From Verrucomicrobiota bacterium (GTDB lineage: Bacteria; Verrucomicrobiota; Verrucomicrobiia; Chthoniobacterales; Terrimicrobiaceae): a stretch of DNA of 64,000 nucleotides. Below are positions 54,271 to 63,317 of the stretch, in pieces (position 1 is the stretch's first letter; every line of letters begins with the position of its first letter). Position numbers and translations under genes: made by a program. The DNA lies in assembly GCA_026398275.1 (NCBI GenBank), contig JAPLTF010000018.1, positions 62,001-126,000 of the forward strand, given 5' to 3'. Below the pieces are notes generated by a model that saw only the letters and a list, made by a program, of their open reading frames with translations, was not told where the DNA came from and ran no database searches.

Positions 54271-55689
54271 ATGAACGCACTCGAAAAGGCATTCGATCCG
54301 GAGAGGTTCCGGGCCGAGGGACACCGGGTTGTTGACCTGCTCGCGGACATGCTCCGCTCCGAGGCGGCGGGAGAGGCGGCGGTCCTGCCGTGGGCCTCCC
54401 CGGAGGACGAGCTGGCACACTGGGAGGGGCGCATGGCGGGGCCCCCACAGCCCCCGTCGGATTTCATCGCGGAGGTCATCGCGCGCAGCATCAAGCTCCA
54501 CCACCCGCGCTACATGGGGCATCAGGTGTGCGCCCCGGCCCCGGACTCGGTTCTCGCCGGCCTCGCCTCGGAACTCCTCAACAACGGGATGGCCGTCTAT
54601 GAGATGGGGCCGGCATCCAACGCGCTCGAACAATGGATCATCCGGCAAACCTGCGGGAGGATCGGGTTCTCGAACGGCGATGGATTTCTTACGTCCGGAG
54701 GCACGCTCGGAACGCTGACCGCCCTCCTCGCCGCCCGGTCAAAAATGGCCGCCCACGGGCAGGAGACCGCAGTCATCGCCTCGGAGGAGGCCCACTACTG
54801 CACGGCGCGCGCTGTCGAGATCATGGGCGGAGACCGGCATGGGCTGGTGACCGTCCCCGTGGACGATCGGTTTAAAATGCGCACGGACCTCCTCCGGGAC
54901 GCGCTTGAGGAAGCGGCGCGCCGCGGGCGCAGACCGGTCGTTCTCGTCGCCAGCGCGTGCTCGACCTCGACCGGGAGCTACGACGACATCGGCGCCTGCG
55001 CGGATTTCTGCGAACGCCACGGCCTCTGGCTGCATGTGGACGGCGCGCACGGGGCGGCAGTCGCGTTCCACCCCGGACTGCGCGACCGGATCGCAGGGAT
55101 CGAGCGCGCGCACTCGGTCGTTCTCGATTTTCATAAATTGCTGATGACCCCGGCCCTCGCCACAGCCGTGATGTTCCGCGAACCCGGAGACTCGTGGGCC
55201 GCGTTTCACCAGCAGGCCCGGTATCTTTTCAAGGAGGGCGATTCTGATTCATGGAAGGATAGCGGCCGCCGCACGCTCGAATGCACGAAGCTCGGCATGA
55301 GCCTCAAAATCGCCGCCCTCTGGCGCGCCTCGGGGGAGGAGGTTTTCCGGGAACACCTCGCCGCCGTGCACGCCCTCGCGAAGGATTTCGCGGCGATCCT
55401 GCGGTCAAGGCCGCCATTCGAGGTCGTCGTCGAACCCGAGTCCAACATCGTCTGCTTCCGCCTCAACCCGCCGTCGTGCGATGACCGGACAGCGGACGCA
55501 TTGAACGCCAGGGCCCGCAGAGAAGTGGTGGAGTCGGGCGGGTTCTACATCGTCCAGACGGTCCTGCGCGGGCGGACCTGGCTCCGCGCGGCGCTCATGA
55601 ACCCGTTTACGACACCCCGGGATCTTTCCGCCATGCTCGATGCGCTCGAGGTGGCCGCCAGCGTGCACGAAACAGAGCCCTCGCGGTAG
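54271..55689 (+). CDS. Pyridoxal-phosphate-dependent group II decarboxylase
   Basis: 472 residues starting at MNALEKAFDPERFRAEG. MGHQVCAPAPDSVLAGLASE, NGDGFLTSGGTLGTLTALLA, the substrate loop HVDGAHGAAV, and the Schiff-base lysine K289 in DFHKLLMTPALATAV establish the aspartate aminotransferase fold, group II decarboxylase family (aromatic-amino-acid, glutamate or diaminobutyrate). RYMGHQ resembles diaminobutyrate decarboxylase and PvdH-like enzymes, but specificity is not certain. The gene follows the lipoprotein by 52 bases. Confidence 0.88.
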   Translation: MNALEKAFDPERFRAEGHRVVDLLADMLRSEAAGEAAVLPWASPEDELAHWEGRMAGPPQPPSDFIAEVIARSIKLHHPRYMGHQVCAPAPDSVLAGLASELLNNGMAVYEMGPASNALEQWIIRQTCGRIGFSNGDGFLTSGGTLGTLTALLAARSKMAAHGQETAVIASEEAHYCTARAVEIMGGDRHGLVTVPVDDRFKMRTDLLRDALEEAARRGRRPVVLVASACSTSTGSYDDIGACADFCERHGLWLHVDGAHGAAVAFHPGLRDRIAGIERAHSVVLDFHKLLMTPALATAVMFREPGDSWAAFHQQARYLFKEGDSDSWKDSGRRTLECTKLGMSLKIAALWRASGEEVFREHLAAVHALAKDFAAILRSRPPFEVVVEPESNIVCFRLNPPSCDDRTADALNARARREVVESGGFYIVQTVLRGRTWLRAALMNPFTTPRDLSAMLDALEVAASVHETEPSR

Positions 55690-55788
55690 GCGAGGCAAGG
55701 GCTCGCGCGGCTGCAAGAGACCCGCCCTCCGCTGATCCGAACTTGACGGCCGCAGCCTTCACGGGCTTATTGACCTCCATTTCCAGCT

Positions 55789-56403
55789 ATGAACAACCGC
55801 CTGCATTCCACTCTTCTCATCCTCGGTCTCGCCGCCCTGTCGGGCTGCACCTCCTACGACACCCGCCTCACCAGCACCTCGACGAAATACCTTGGCCAGG
55901 ACGGCTCGATCATCTCGCGCTCGAGCGCATCCACGCTGGCCGATAAAAACTCGTATTGGGACGGGGACGGGGTTTCCGGGGCCCCCTCGATTTTGATCGA
56001 CCTCTCCGACCAGACGGCCTCGTTTTACAAAGGGGACAAGCTCGTGGGCGTCTCGGCGATCTCCAGCGGGCGCGAGGGGTTCGGCACCCCGGTGGGAAAC
56101 TACAAGATCCTCGCCAAGGAGCCGCACCACCTCTCGAACCTCTACGGCGACTATGTGGATGCCAGCGGCAATGTGCTCGTCCGCAATGTCGATGCGAAAA
56201 AGGATCCGAAGCCGCCGGGCGCGGTTTTTGCGGGCGCTCCGATGCCCTTCTTCCTGCGCCTCAGCAACGCCGGGGTCGGCATGCACCAGGGATTTCTTCC
56301 CGGGGTTCCGGACAGCCACGGATGCATCCGCATGCCCGAAAAAATGGTCAAGATCTACTACGACAATGTCTCGGTCGGGACGCCGGTCCGGATCGTGAAT
56401 TGA
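55789..56403 (+). CDS. L,D-transpeptidase lipoprotein (YkuD domain)
   Basis: 204 residues. The lipobox LSGC places the lipid at Cys20. The YkuD domain spans about residues 67-204, with YKILAKEPHHLSNLYGDYV and the catalytic motif SHGCIRMP (H177, C179). Such enzymes crosslink peptidoglycan or attach lipoproteins to it. The gap to the previous gene (about 100 bases) shows no clear promoter. A TTGACC/GGTCAA palindrome follows the stop, ahead of eno. Confidence 0.92.
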   Translation: MNNRLHSTLLILGLAALSGCTSYDTRLTSTSTKYLGQDGSIISRSSASTLADKNSYWDGDGVSGAPSILIDLSDQTASFYKGDKLVGVSAISSGREGFGTPVGNYKILAKEPHHLSNLYGDYVDASGNVLVRNVDAKKDPKPPGAVFAGAPMPFFLRLSNAGVGMHQGFLPGVPDSHGCIRMPEKMVKIYYDNVSVGTPVRIVN

Positions 56404-56413
56404 CCGCACCCAA

Positions 56414-56427
56414 TTGACCACGGTCAA
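56414..56427. promoter_or_regulatory. Palindrome upstream of enolase
   Basis: TTGACC AC GGTCAA, a 6-bp dyad 86 bases before the eno start. It may be an operator or chance; no regulator was identified. Confidence 0.25.
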
Positions 56428-56476
56428 ATCTTCCCCGCATTTCTTCTTGTCAGCGACTGGAGTGTGGAGATTCTGA

Positions 56477-57793
<1,317 letters not shown>

Positions 57794-58406
57794 AGCGGTT
57801 TATGTGATTTGATTTACCAAGCAGCTTGGTGGAATTTTCAGCCATGACAACGAGCAGCCGCAATACCCTGATCGGCCGGAAGGGAGGAAAGGCCCGATCC
57901 GAGCAGAAATGCAGAGTGTGCGCCTGCGCTGGCACGGCAGGCGGGCAGATGGGGTCATTCCCGTGGCCGCTTTGATCGACGGTGCGTGGTATCGCGGCAA
58001 TCGCCGATGATTTCTGAACTCTGGGATCCCTTACGGTGACTTTGAGGACACCGCAGCAAGCTCCCCCATTTCGGTTTTTAGGGGATGGCGCGCTCTTCCA
58101 AGAAGCCGAGCAGCGCCTTGTCAAAGAACCCGCTGTCAGCTCTCACGCAGCGAAGCTTCCAGTCGCCGGGCAGCAGAGCCAATGCCTCGGAGAGGAATGA
58201 CACCATCCCACCGAAGGGTGTCACCGCCTTCGACGTGCTACTCATTTTAATCTCGCCTCCGCCCATGAGTGGGGCAAAGTTGCGTGTATCGTTTTGTGTG
58301 GTCGCGGAAGTGCTGGTTTTTTTCACACATCACTGCGCATCACCCCTCCGCGCAAAACGACTTCCTTTTCCTATCGCCGTTTAAGGCCAGCCGCACCCCT
58401 CTCATC
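57794..58406. other. Decayed intergenic region holding IS remnants
   Basis: About 610 bases after eno without an intact gene. Apart from the transposase fragment (58078-58326) there is an ACCAAG/CTTGGT palindrome near 57817-57832 and a 33-codon ORF at 57909 that is not recognised. The mixture of frames suggests decay. Confidence 0.5.
58078..58326 (-). pseudogene. IS1380-like transposase remnant with internal deletion
   Basis: An 82-codon minus-strand ORF encodes SSTSKAVTPFGGMVSFLSEA, which resembles the N terminus of IS1380-type transposases, followed directly by LRCVRADSGFFDKALLGFLE, which resembles the middle DDE-associated VRADSGF segment. Roughly 180 residues between them are missing, as is the C terminus. 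The relic cannot encode an active enzyme. No terminal inverted repeats were found. Confidence 0.65.
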
Positions 58407-58445
58407 GCGGCGCGGGGACAAAAATCCCCGCGCCGCTTTTGTTTT
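58407..58445 (+). terminator. Strong intrinsic terminator, probably originally of eno
   Basis: Perfect 12-bp stem GCGGCGCGGGGA/TCCCCGCGCCGC with loop CAAAAA followed by TTTTGTTTT. No gene immediately upstream on the plus strand except eno 614 bases away. Confidence 0.8.
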
Positions 58446-58563
58446 CCCGCTCAAGCCCGAAAGCGGCGATTCTTGTGGAGGTTGCGGCGCAGGACACGAA
58501 GCGTCCGGGCGTTCCACTCAGAAGAATTTCTCAATCGCCGGAACCGGACTCGGGCCGCCTCCG

Positions 58564-59862
58564 TCACCCCTCGATGCCCAGGGCGCGGAACTTGTCGTCA
58601 ACAAACCGGAAGTGCCGCTCGGGCGCGCAGGCTTTTTCGATGTCCGACGCGCTGAGGTGCCTGGAGACCGTGGGTTCCTCGGAGAGATTTTTCGCGAGCC
58701 CGCCGCCGTCCTTCCAGGTTTTCATCGCCGCCCGCTGCACCGCCTCGTAGGCGTCTTTGCGATCCAGACCTTTTTCCGTGAGCATGAGGAGGGCGGACTG
58801 GCTGGCGTAGAGGCCGCCGGTGAGCTCCATGTTGCGCCTCATGTTTTCCGGATAGACCAGCAGGTTGGCGACGAGCTTCGTGAGCGTCACGAGCATGTAG
58901 TCGAGCAGGGTGCAGCTGTCGGGAAGGATGATCCGCTCGACCGAGCTGTGGCTGATGTCGCGCTCGTGCCAGAGCGCCACATTTTCCAGCGCGGCCATCG
59001 CGTTGCCGCGGATCACTCGGGCCAGCCCGCTGAGGCGCTCGCCGGTGATCGGGTTCCGCTTGTGGGGCATGGCTGAACTGCCTTTCTGTCCGGGGCTGAA
59101 ATACTCCTCGACCTCCAGGACCTCGGTCCTCTGGAGGTGGCGGAACTCCGTCGCCCAGCGGTCCACGCTCGAGGCCACAAGCGCGAGCGTCGTCATGAAC
59201 TCCGCATGGCGGTCGCGCTGGATGATCTGCGTCGAAAGGTCGGCCGGCTTCAGGCCGAGCTTCTCGCAGACGGATTTTTCAACCTTCGGGTCGAGGTGGG
59301 CGTGGGTGCCGACCGCCCCGCTGATCTTTCCCACCCGGATCCGCTCGCGCATCTGCCCGATCCGTTCGAGGGCGCGTGAAAACTCGTCATACATCAGCGC
59401 CAGCTTGAGCCCGAACGTGATCGGTTCGGCATGGATCCCGTGGCTGCGCCCGATCATCGGGGTGAACTTGTGCTCGACCGCGCGCTTGGCCACCGCCTCG
59501 CGGAGCTTGCGGATGTCGCCGGCCAGGATGTCGCACGACTGCAGCATCTGGACGGCAAGCGTCGTGTCGAGGAGGTCGGATGACGTCAGCCCCTGGTGGA
59601 TCCAGCGCGCGGCGGGGCCGACCCGCCAGGCCACATCCTCCAGAAATGCGATGACATCGTGGTTCGTCCGCTTTTCGATCTCGAGGACGTTGGCGATGTC
59701 GAACGCCCCCTTGGCCCGGATCTGCTCCGCATCCTCGCGCGGGATCTGCCCGATGTCCGCCATCGCCTCGCAGGCGAGCGTCTCGATCTCGAGCCAGATT
59801 TCAAGTTTGCGCTGCTCGGTCCACACGGACCGCATCTCGGGAAGGCTGTATCGTTCGATCAT
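58564..59862 (-). CDS. purB: Adenylosuccinate lyase
   Basis: 432 residues. IHQGLTSSDLLDTTLAVQML, MIGRSHGIHAEPITFGLKLA, the signature GSSAMPHKRNPITGERLSGL, and HERDISHSSVERIILPDS are invariant features of the fumarase/aspartase superfamily, PurB branch. It cleaves adenylosuccinate and SAICAR in purine synthesis. The start is the ATG at 59862, 81 bases downstream of uxaC. A repeated ACACAGAGG-type motif occurs between them. Confidence 0.96.
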   Translation of the reverse strand: MIERYSLPEMRSVWTEQRKLEIWLEIETLACEAMADIGQIPREDAEQIRAKGAFDIANVLEIEKRTNHDVIAFLEDVAWRVGPAARWIHQGLTSSDLLDTTLAVQMLQSCDILAGDIRKLREAVAKRAVEHKFTPMIGRSHGIHAEPITFGLKLALMYDEFSRALERIGQMRERIRVGKISGAVGTHAHLDPKVEKSVCEKLGLKPADLSTQIIQRDRHAEFMTTLALVASSVDRWATEFRHLQRTEVLEVEEYFSPGQKGSSAMPHKRNPITGERLSGLARVIRGNAMAALENVALWHERDISHSSVERIILPDSCTLLDYMLVTLTKLVANLLVYPENMRRNMELTGGLYASQSALLMLTEKGLDRKDAYEAVQRAAMKTWKDGGGLAKNLSEEPTVSRHLSASDIEKACAPERHFRFVDDKFRALGIEG

Positions 59863-59943
59863 GTTGAGAAATGTGAAGGGGGGAAATTAACCACAGAGGA
59901 CGCGGAGAACACAGAGGAAATGATGGGAATCTTTTTCGCCGGC

Positions 59944-61356
59944 TCAATTCACATCGAGCCCGAAATACCGTTTGGCGTTGTCGAAGCAGACGTCGCGGAC
60001 GAGACCGGCGAGGAGTTCGATGTCCTTGGGGAGCTCACCGCGGTCGGCTTCCGTGCCGATGAGGTTGCAGAGGATCCTGCGGAAATATTCGTGGCGCGGG
60101 TAGGAGAGGAAGCTGCGCGAGTCGGTGAGCATGCCGACGAAGCGGGAGAGAAGGCCGAGGTTCGAGAGCGCGTTGATCTGCCACTGCATCCCCTCCTTCT
60201 GGTCGAGGAACCACCATCCGCCCCCATACTGGATCTTGCCCGCGACCGAGCCGTCCTGAAAATTCCCGGCCATCGTCGCCATCAGGTAGTTGTCGGCGGG
60301 GTTGAGGTTGTAGAGGATCATCTTCGGCAGCTCGTTCGTCTGGTCGAGCGCGTCGAGGTAGCGGGCGAGAGATTCCGCCTGCGGCCAGTCGCCGATCGAA
60401 TCGAAGCCGGTGTCCGGCCCGAGCGCTTTCATCAGCCGGGAATTGTTGTTTCTCTGGGCACCGAGGTGGAGCTGCTTCACCCAGCCGCGCCGGGCGTCGA
60501 GGCGTCCGAAAAAGATCATAAGGAATGCGGCAAACGCCTGCTGTTCGGGATCCGTGACCGTCTTGCCGTCGCGCGCCTTCGCGTAGATGGCCGAGGCTTC
60601 GTCCGGCGTGCAGGGATCGCCGAAGCAATGCGAGAGCCCGTGGTCGGAGAGCCGCCCGCCGTTCTCGTGGAAAAACGCATGCCGGCTGTCGACGGCATCC
60701 AGGAAATCCGCGAGCGCCGCGCAGCTGGATCCGCTGATCGCGCAGAGCTTTTCGAGCCACGGCCCGAAGACCTCCGGCTGGTTGACCGCGAGCGCCTTGT
60801 CCGGGCGCATTGTCGGGTAGACCTTCGTCGCGAGCGTGCCGTCGTCGCGGATCCGGCGATGAAATTCCAGGGTGTCCGTCGGGTCGTCCGTCGTGCAGAC
60901 GACCGCCACGTTGCTCCGCTTGAGCAGGCCGCGCACGGAAAACTCCGGCGTGGCGAGCATTTCGTTCGCGCGCTCCCAGACCTCGTCGGCTGTGGATTCG
61001 TTCAGGAGCAGATCCATTCCGAAATAGCGCAGCAGCTCGAGGTGGGTCCAGTGGTGGAGCGGGTTGCGCAGGGTCGCCGGAACCGTCCGCGCCCACGCAT
61101 CGAACTTTTCGCGAGGCGTCGCATCGCCGGTGCAGAACCGCTCCGCAATCCCGTTCGTGCGCATCGCGCGCCATTTGTAGTGGTCGCCCGCCAGCCAGAT
61201 CTCAAAAAGATTTTCGAACCGCCGGTCCCCCGCAATCTGATCCGGAGGGAGGTGGGTGTGGTAGTCGTAGATCGGGAGGGCGGATGCCGTCCCGTGATAA
61301 AGTTCGCGCGCTGTGGGTGAGTGCAGCAGGAAGTCTTCGCCGATGTATATTTGCAC
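59944..61356 (-). CDS. uxaC: Glucuronate (uronate) isomerase
   Basis: 470 residues. The metal-binding YDYHTHLPPDQIAGDRRFEN, HHWTHLELLRYFG, TDDPTDTLEFHRRI, and the C-terminal FVGMLTDSRSFLSYPRHEYF and RILCNLIG are hallmarks of UxaC. It converts D-glucuronate to fructuronate, and galacturonate to tagaturonate. It fits the plant-polymer theme of the window (xylB, GH42). The gene is divergent from the deaminase gene, 113 bases between the starts. Confidence 0.95.
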   Translation of the reverse strand: MQIYIGEDFLLHSPTARELYHGTASALPIYDYHTHLPPDQIAGDRRFENLFEIWLAGDHYKWRAMRTNGIAERFCTGDATPREKFDAWARTVPATLRNPLHHWTHLELLRYFGMDLLLNESTADEVWERANEMLATPEFSVRGLLKRSNVAVVCTTDDPTDTLEFHRRIRDDGTLATKVYPTMRPDKALAVNQPEVFGPWLEKLCAISGSSCAALADFLDAVDSRHAFFHENGGRLSDHGLSHCFGDPCTPDEASAIYAKARDGKTVTDPEQQAFAAFLMIFFGRLDARRGWVKQLHLGAQRNNNSRLMKALGPDTGFDSIGDWPQAESLARYLDALDQTNELPKMILYNLNPADNYLMATMAGNFQDGSVAGKIQYGGGWWFLDQKEGMQWQINALSNLGLLSRFVGMLTDSRSFLSYPRHEYFRRILCNLIGTEADRGELPKDIELLAGLVRDVCFDNAKRYFGLDVN

Positions 61357-61469
61357 CAGCGCAGCATCCCTTCACGCTCCGCCCATGGCAACCCAGATCC
61401 TCCGGGCGCGGCATTTTCCCTCTGCTGACAGGGCTTGTTTGTCAGCGGGCGCTTTGGCAGATTCCCGCC

Positions 61470-61910
61470 ATGCGCGATCCATTTATGCAGGCGGCGGTTG
61501 ACGAGGCATACCAGGGGCTTTCCGAGGGCGGCATCCCCATCGGGTCGGTTCTCGTTCATGAAGGAAAAATCATCGGCCGCGGGCACAACATGCGCATGCA
61601 ATCCGGCAACCCGCTGTTGCACGGCGAGATGAGCGCATTTCAGGATGCCGGCCGCCAGCCGGCCTCCGTCTACCGGGGCTGCGTTCTTTATACCACGCTC
61701 TCCCCGTGTCCCATGTGCAGCGGGACGGCTCTCCTATATAAAATCCCCAGGATCGTCATCGCGGAAAATGTCACATTTCTCGGAGCGGAAGACTGGTTGC
61801 GCCATTGCGGAGTGGAGCTGCAGGTTCTGAAGGATCAGGAGTGCATTCAGCTCATGCAGGACTTCATTGCGGCGCATCCGGTTCTCTGGAATGAGGATAT
61901 CGCGGAATAA
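61470..61910 (+). CDS. FCY1-like cytosine/nucleoside deaminase
   Basis: 146 residues. The zinc site is H51-G-E53 in LLHGEMSAF and C80-P-M-C83 in LSPCPMCSG. GGIPIGSVLVHEGKIIGRGH, YTTLSPCPMC, YKIPRIVIAENVTFLGAEDW and the C-terminal WNEDIAE align closely in my memory with yeast cytosine deaminase rather than with TadA. It would deaminate cytosine or a related base. The start at 61470 removes a leader that overlaps the uxaC promoter region. Specificity needs assay. Confidence 0.85.
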   Translation: MRDPFMQAAVDEAYQGLSEGGIPIGSVLVHEGKIIGRGHNMRMQSGNPLLHGEMSAFQDAGRQPASVYRGCVLYTTLSPCPMCSGTALLYKIPRIVIAENVTFLGAEDWLRHCGVELQVLKDQECIQLMQDFIAAHPVLWNEDIAE

Positions 61911-62015
61911 TCTCACGCAACAATTTTGCGCGGCGTGATTGACAGGCGGGAAATATTTTGTGAATATCTCGACCCGCTGCAACCAAGCCGCTCCTCAACC
62001 CACTCCGAACAGAAT

Positions 62016-62750
62016 ATGGCCGAACCAAAGAAGGAAACTGTAAGAATCGTTCTCCCTGCGCGCCGCGATGGCTCACCCATCGCCTCCAGCCCGCGGGAAA
62101 CGGCAATGATCAACCTGCCGCCGAAGCCGGTTCCCGTTTCCGCAGGATCAGCTGTGATTCCTCCTCCTCCGGCTGCGCCGGGCGGATTGAAGGCCCCTTC
62201 TTCGGTGCCCGCAGCTCCCGCAATTCCGCGGCCGCCTGTGCCCCCGTCCATTCCCAAGCCACCATCGGCTGGCGGAGCGGTTATTCCTCCGGCACCGCCC
62301 TCGGCTCCCGGTGTCCCGGCAGTGCCTGCGTTCCCGAAGCCGCCCGCGGCAACCGTTCCGCCCATGGCCCCGAAGCCCCCGGTTCCTCCGTCCACTGTGC
62401 CCCCGTCAGCTCCCGTGCCGCCGTCCGCATCGGCTCCCAAGGCGCCTGCGCCTCCCGCCGCGCCCGTGGCCCCGGCGAAACCGGTCGCTCCCGCACCCCT
62501 CCAGGGCGAAGCCAAAAAGGAAACCGCCAAGGTTCCCGCATCAACTCCCGGCTCGAAAGTCCTGCCGCAGGCAACCGTCCAGCTTCAGAAAAAACCGGAC
62601 GCTTCCACGCCCAAGTCGGTGTCCGGGGCGATCACGATCGCGGTGCCGGAATCCGCTGCTACCAGCGATCTGAGCCCGGTGCTCGGAATTGCAGCGCTCG
62701 TCCTGGCCCTCGCCTCACTTGCCATGCAGGTGTGGATGTTCATCAGCTGA
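62016..62750 (+). CDS. Proline/alanine-rich tail-anchored protein
   Basis: 244 residues. The N terminus has two related units, KKETVRIVLPARRDG and RETAMINLPPKPV. A long Pro/Ala-rich part follows (about 40-160; Pro near one third), then AKPVAPAPLQGEAKKETAKV and a C-terminal transmembrane helix (LGIAALVLALASLAMQVWMF) that ends two residues from the stop. This is tail-anchored topology, with the bulk in the cytoplasm. No domain is known. It lies 31 bases before a thioredoxin gene. Confidence 0.7.
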   Translation: MAEPKKETVRIVLPARRDGSPIASSPRETAMINLPPKPVPVSAGSAVIPPPPAAPGGLKAPSSVPAAPAIPRPPVPPSIPKPPSAGGAVIPPAPPSAPGVPAVPAFPKPPAATVPPMAPKPPVPPSTVPPSAPVPPSASAPKAPAPPAAPVAPAKPVAPAPLQGEAKKETAKVPASTPGSKVLPQATVQLQKKPDASTPKSVSGAITIAVPESAATSDLSPVLGIAALVLALASLAMQVWMFIS

Positions 62751-62781
62751 TTTCCAATCGCATTTCTTAAAGCGCCCGCCT

Positions 62782-63111
62782 ATGTCCAGCCCGCACGTCA
62801 CCGAACTCAAGGATACCGATTTCGAATCCTTCATCAAAAATGCCGCCACTCCTGTCCTCTTGGACTTCTGGGCGACATGGTGTGCGCCCTGCCGGATGCT
62901 GACCCCGGTCGTTGAGGAAATTGCCGCCGAAAATGCCGGAAAGTTCACCGTCGCGAAGGTGAATGTGGACGACTGCCCGGCGGCTGCATCCCAATTCGGC
63001 ATCAAGAGCATCCCGACCCTGATCTTTTTCAAGGGCGGCGAAAAAAAAGACCAGACCGTCGGTGTTTCTGGAAAGGCGGACATCGTCCGCCGCCTTGAAG
63101 CGCTCGTCTGA
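62782..63111 (+). CDS. trxA: Thioredoxin
   Basis: 109 residues starting at MSSPHVTELKDTDFES. LLDFWATWCAPCRMLTPVVE holds the active site C34-A-P-C37. KVNVDDCPAAASQFGIKSIP (cis-Pro) and LIFFKGGEKKDQTVGV complete the fold. The length equals classical thioredoxin 1. It reduces protein disulfides. It shares a probable transcript with the upstream tail-anchored protein (31-base gap). Confidence 0.95.
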   Translation: MSSPHVTELKDTDFESFIKNAATPVLLDFWATWCAPCRMLTPVVEEIAAENAGKFTVAKVNVDDCPAAASQFGIKSIPTLIFFKGGEKKDQTVGVSGKADIVRRLEALV

Positions 63112-63154
63112 TCGGGGCTCGTTGTGTGTTCGCTGTGGCACGCCTTTCGCCGGC

Positions 63155-63220
63155 GTGGAGCAGGCGTCCCGCCTGCTATTCCCACTGCAAGCAGGCAGCC
63201 GGTATGGCCGCCCCACGTCT
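63155..63220. repeat. REP-like hairpin pair after trxA
   Basis: The perfect stem GCAGGCG/CGCCTGC with a TCC loop is at 63160-63176, followed by a degenerate second hairpin (GGCAGCC with GGCCGCC) and an outer CGTGG/CCACG pair. The TCC loop matches the REP hairpins in mod and in the MITE-like cores. The rest of 63112-63317 has no gene. Confidence 0.6.
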
Positions 63221-63317
63221 GGAACCCGCCTTATGCTAGCGCCATTCGTTCCGGCCATTGCTGCCGGCCGGCTGGGTTTGCAGGGATCGGTTTGATTTTT
63301 CCCCCAATAGCCATTCC

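Noticed and set aside
59885-59925. Repeated ACCACAGAGG/ACACAGAGG motif between uxaC and purB, and GCAGATTAACAGG near 285
   Set aside because: Similar words are scattered in genomes of this kind; too short and degenerate here to define an element.
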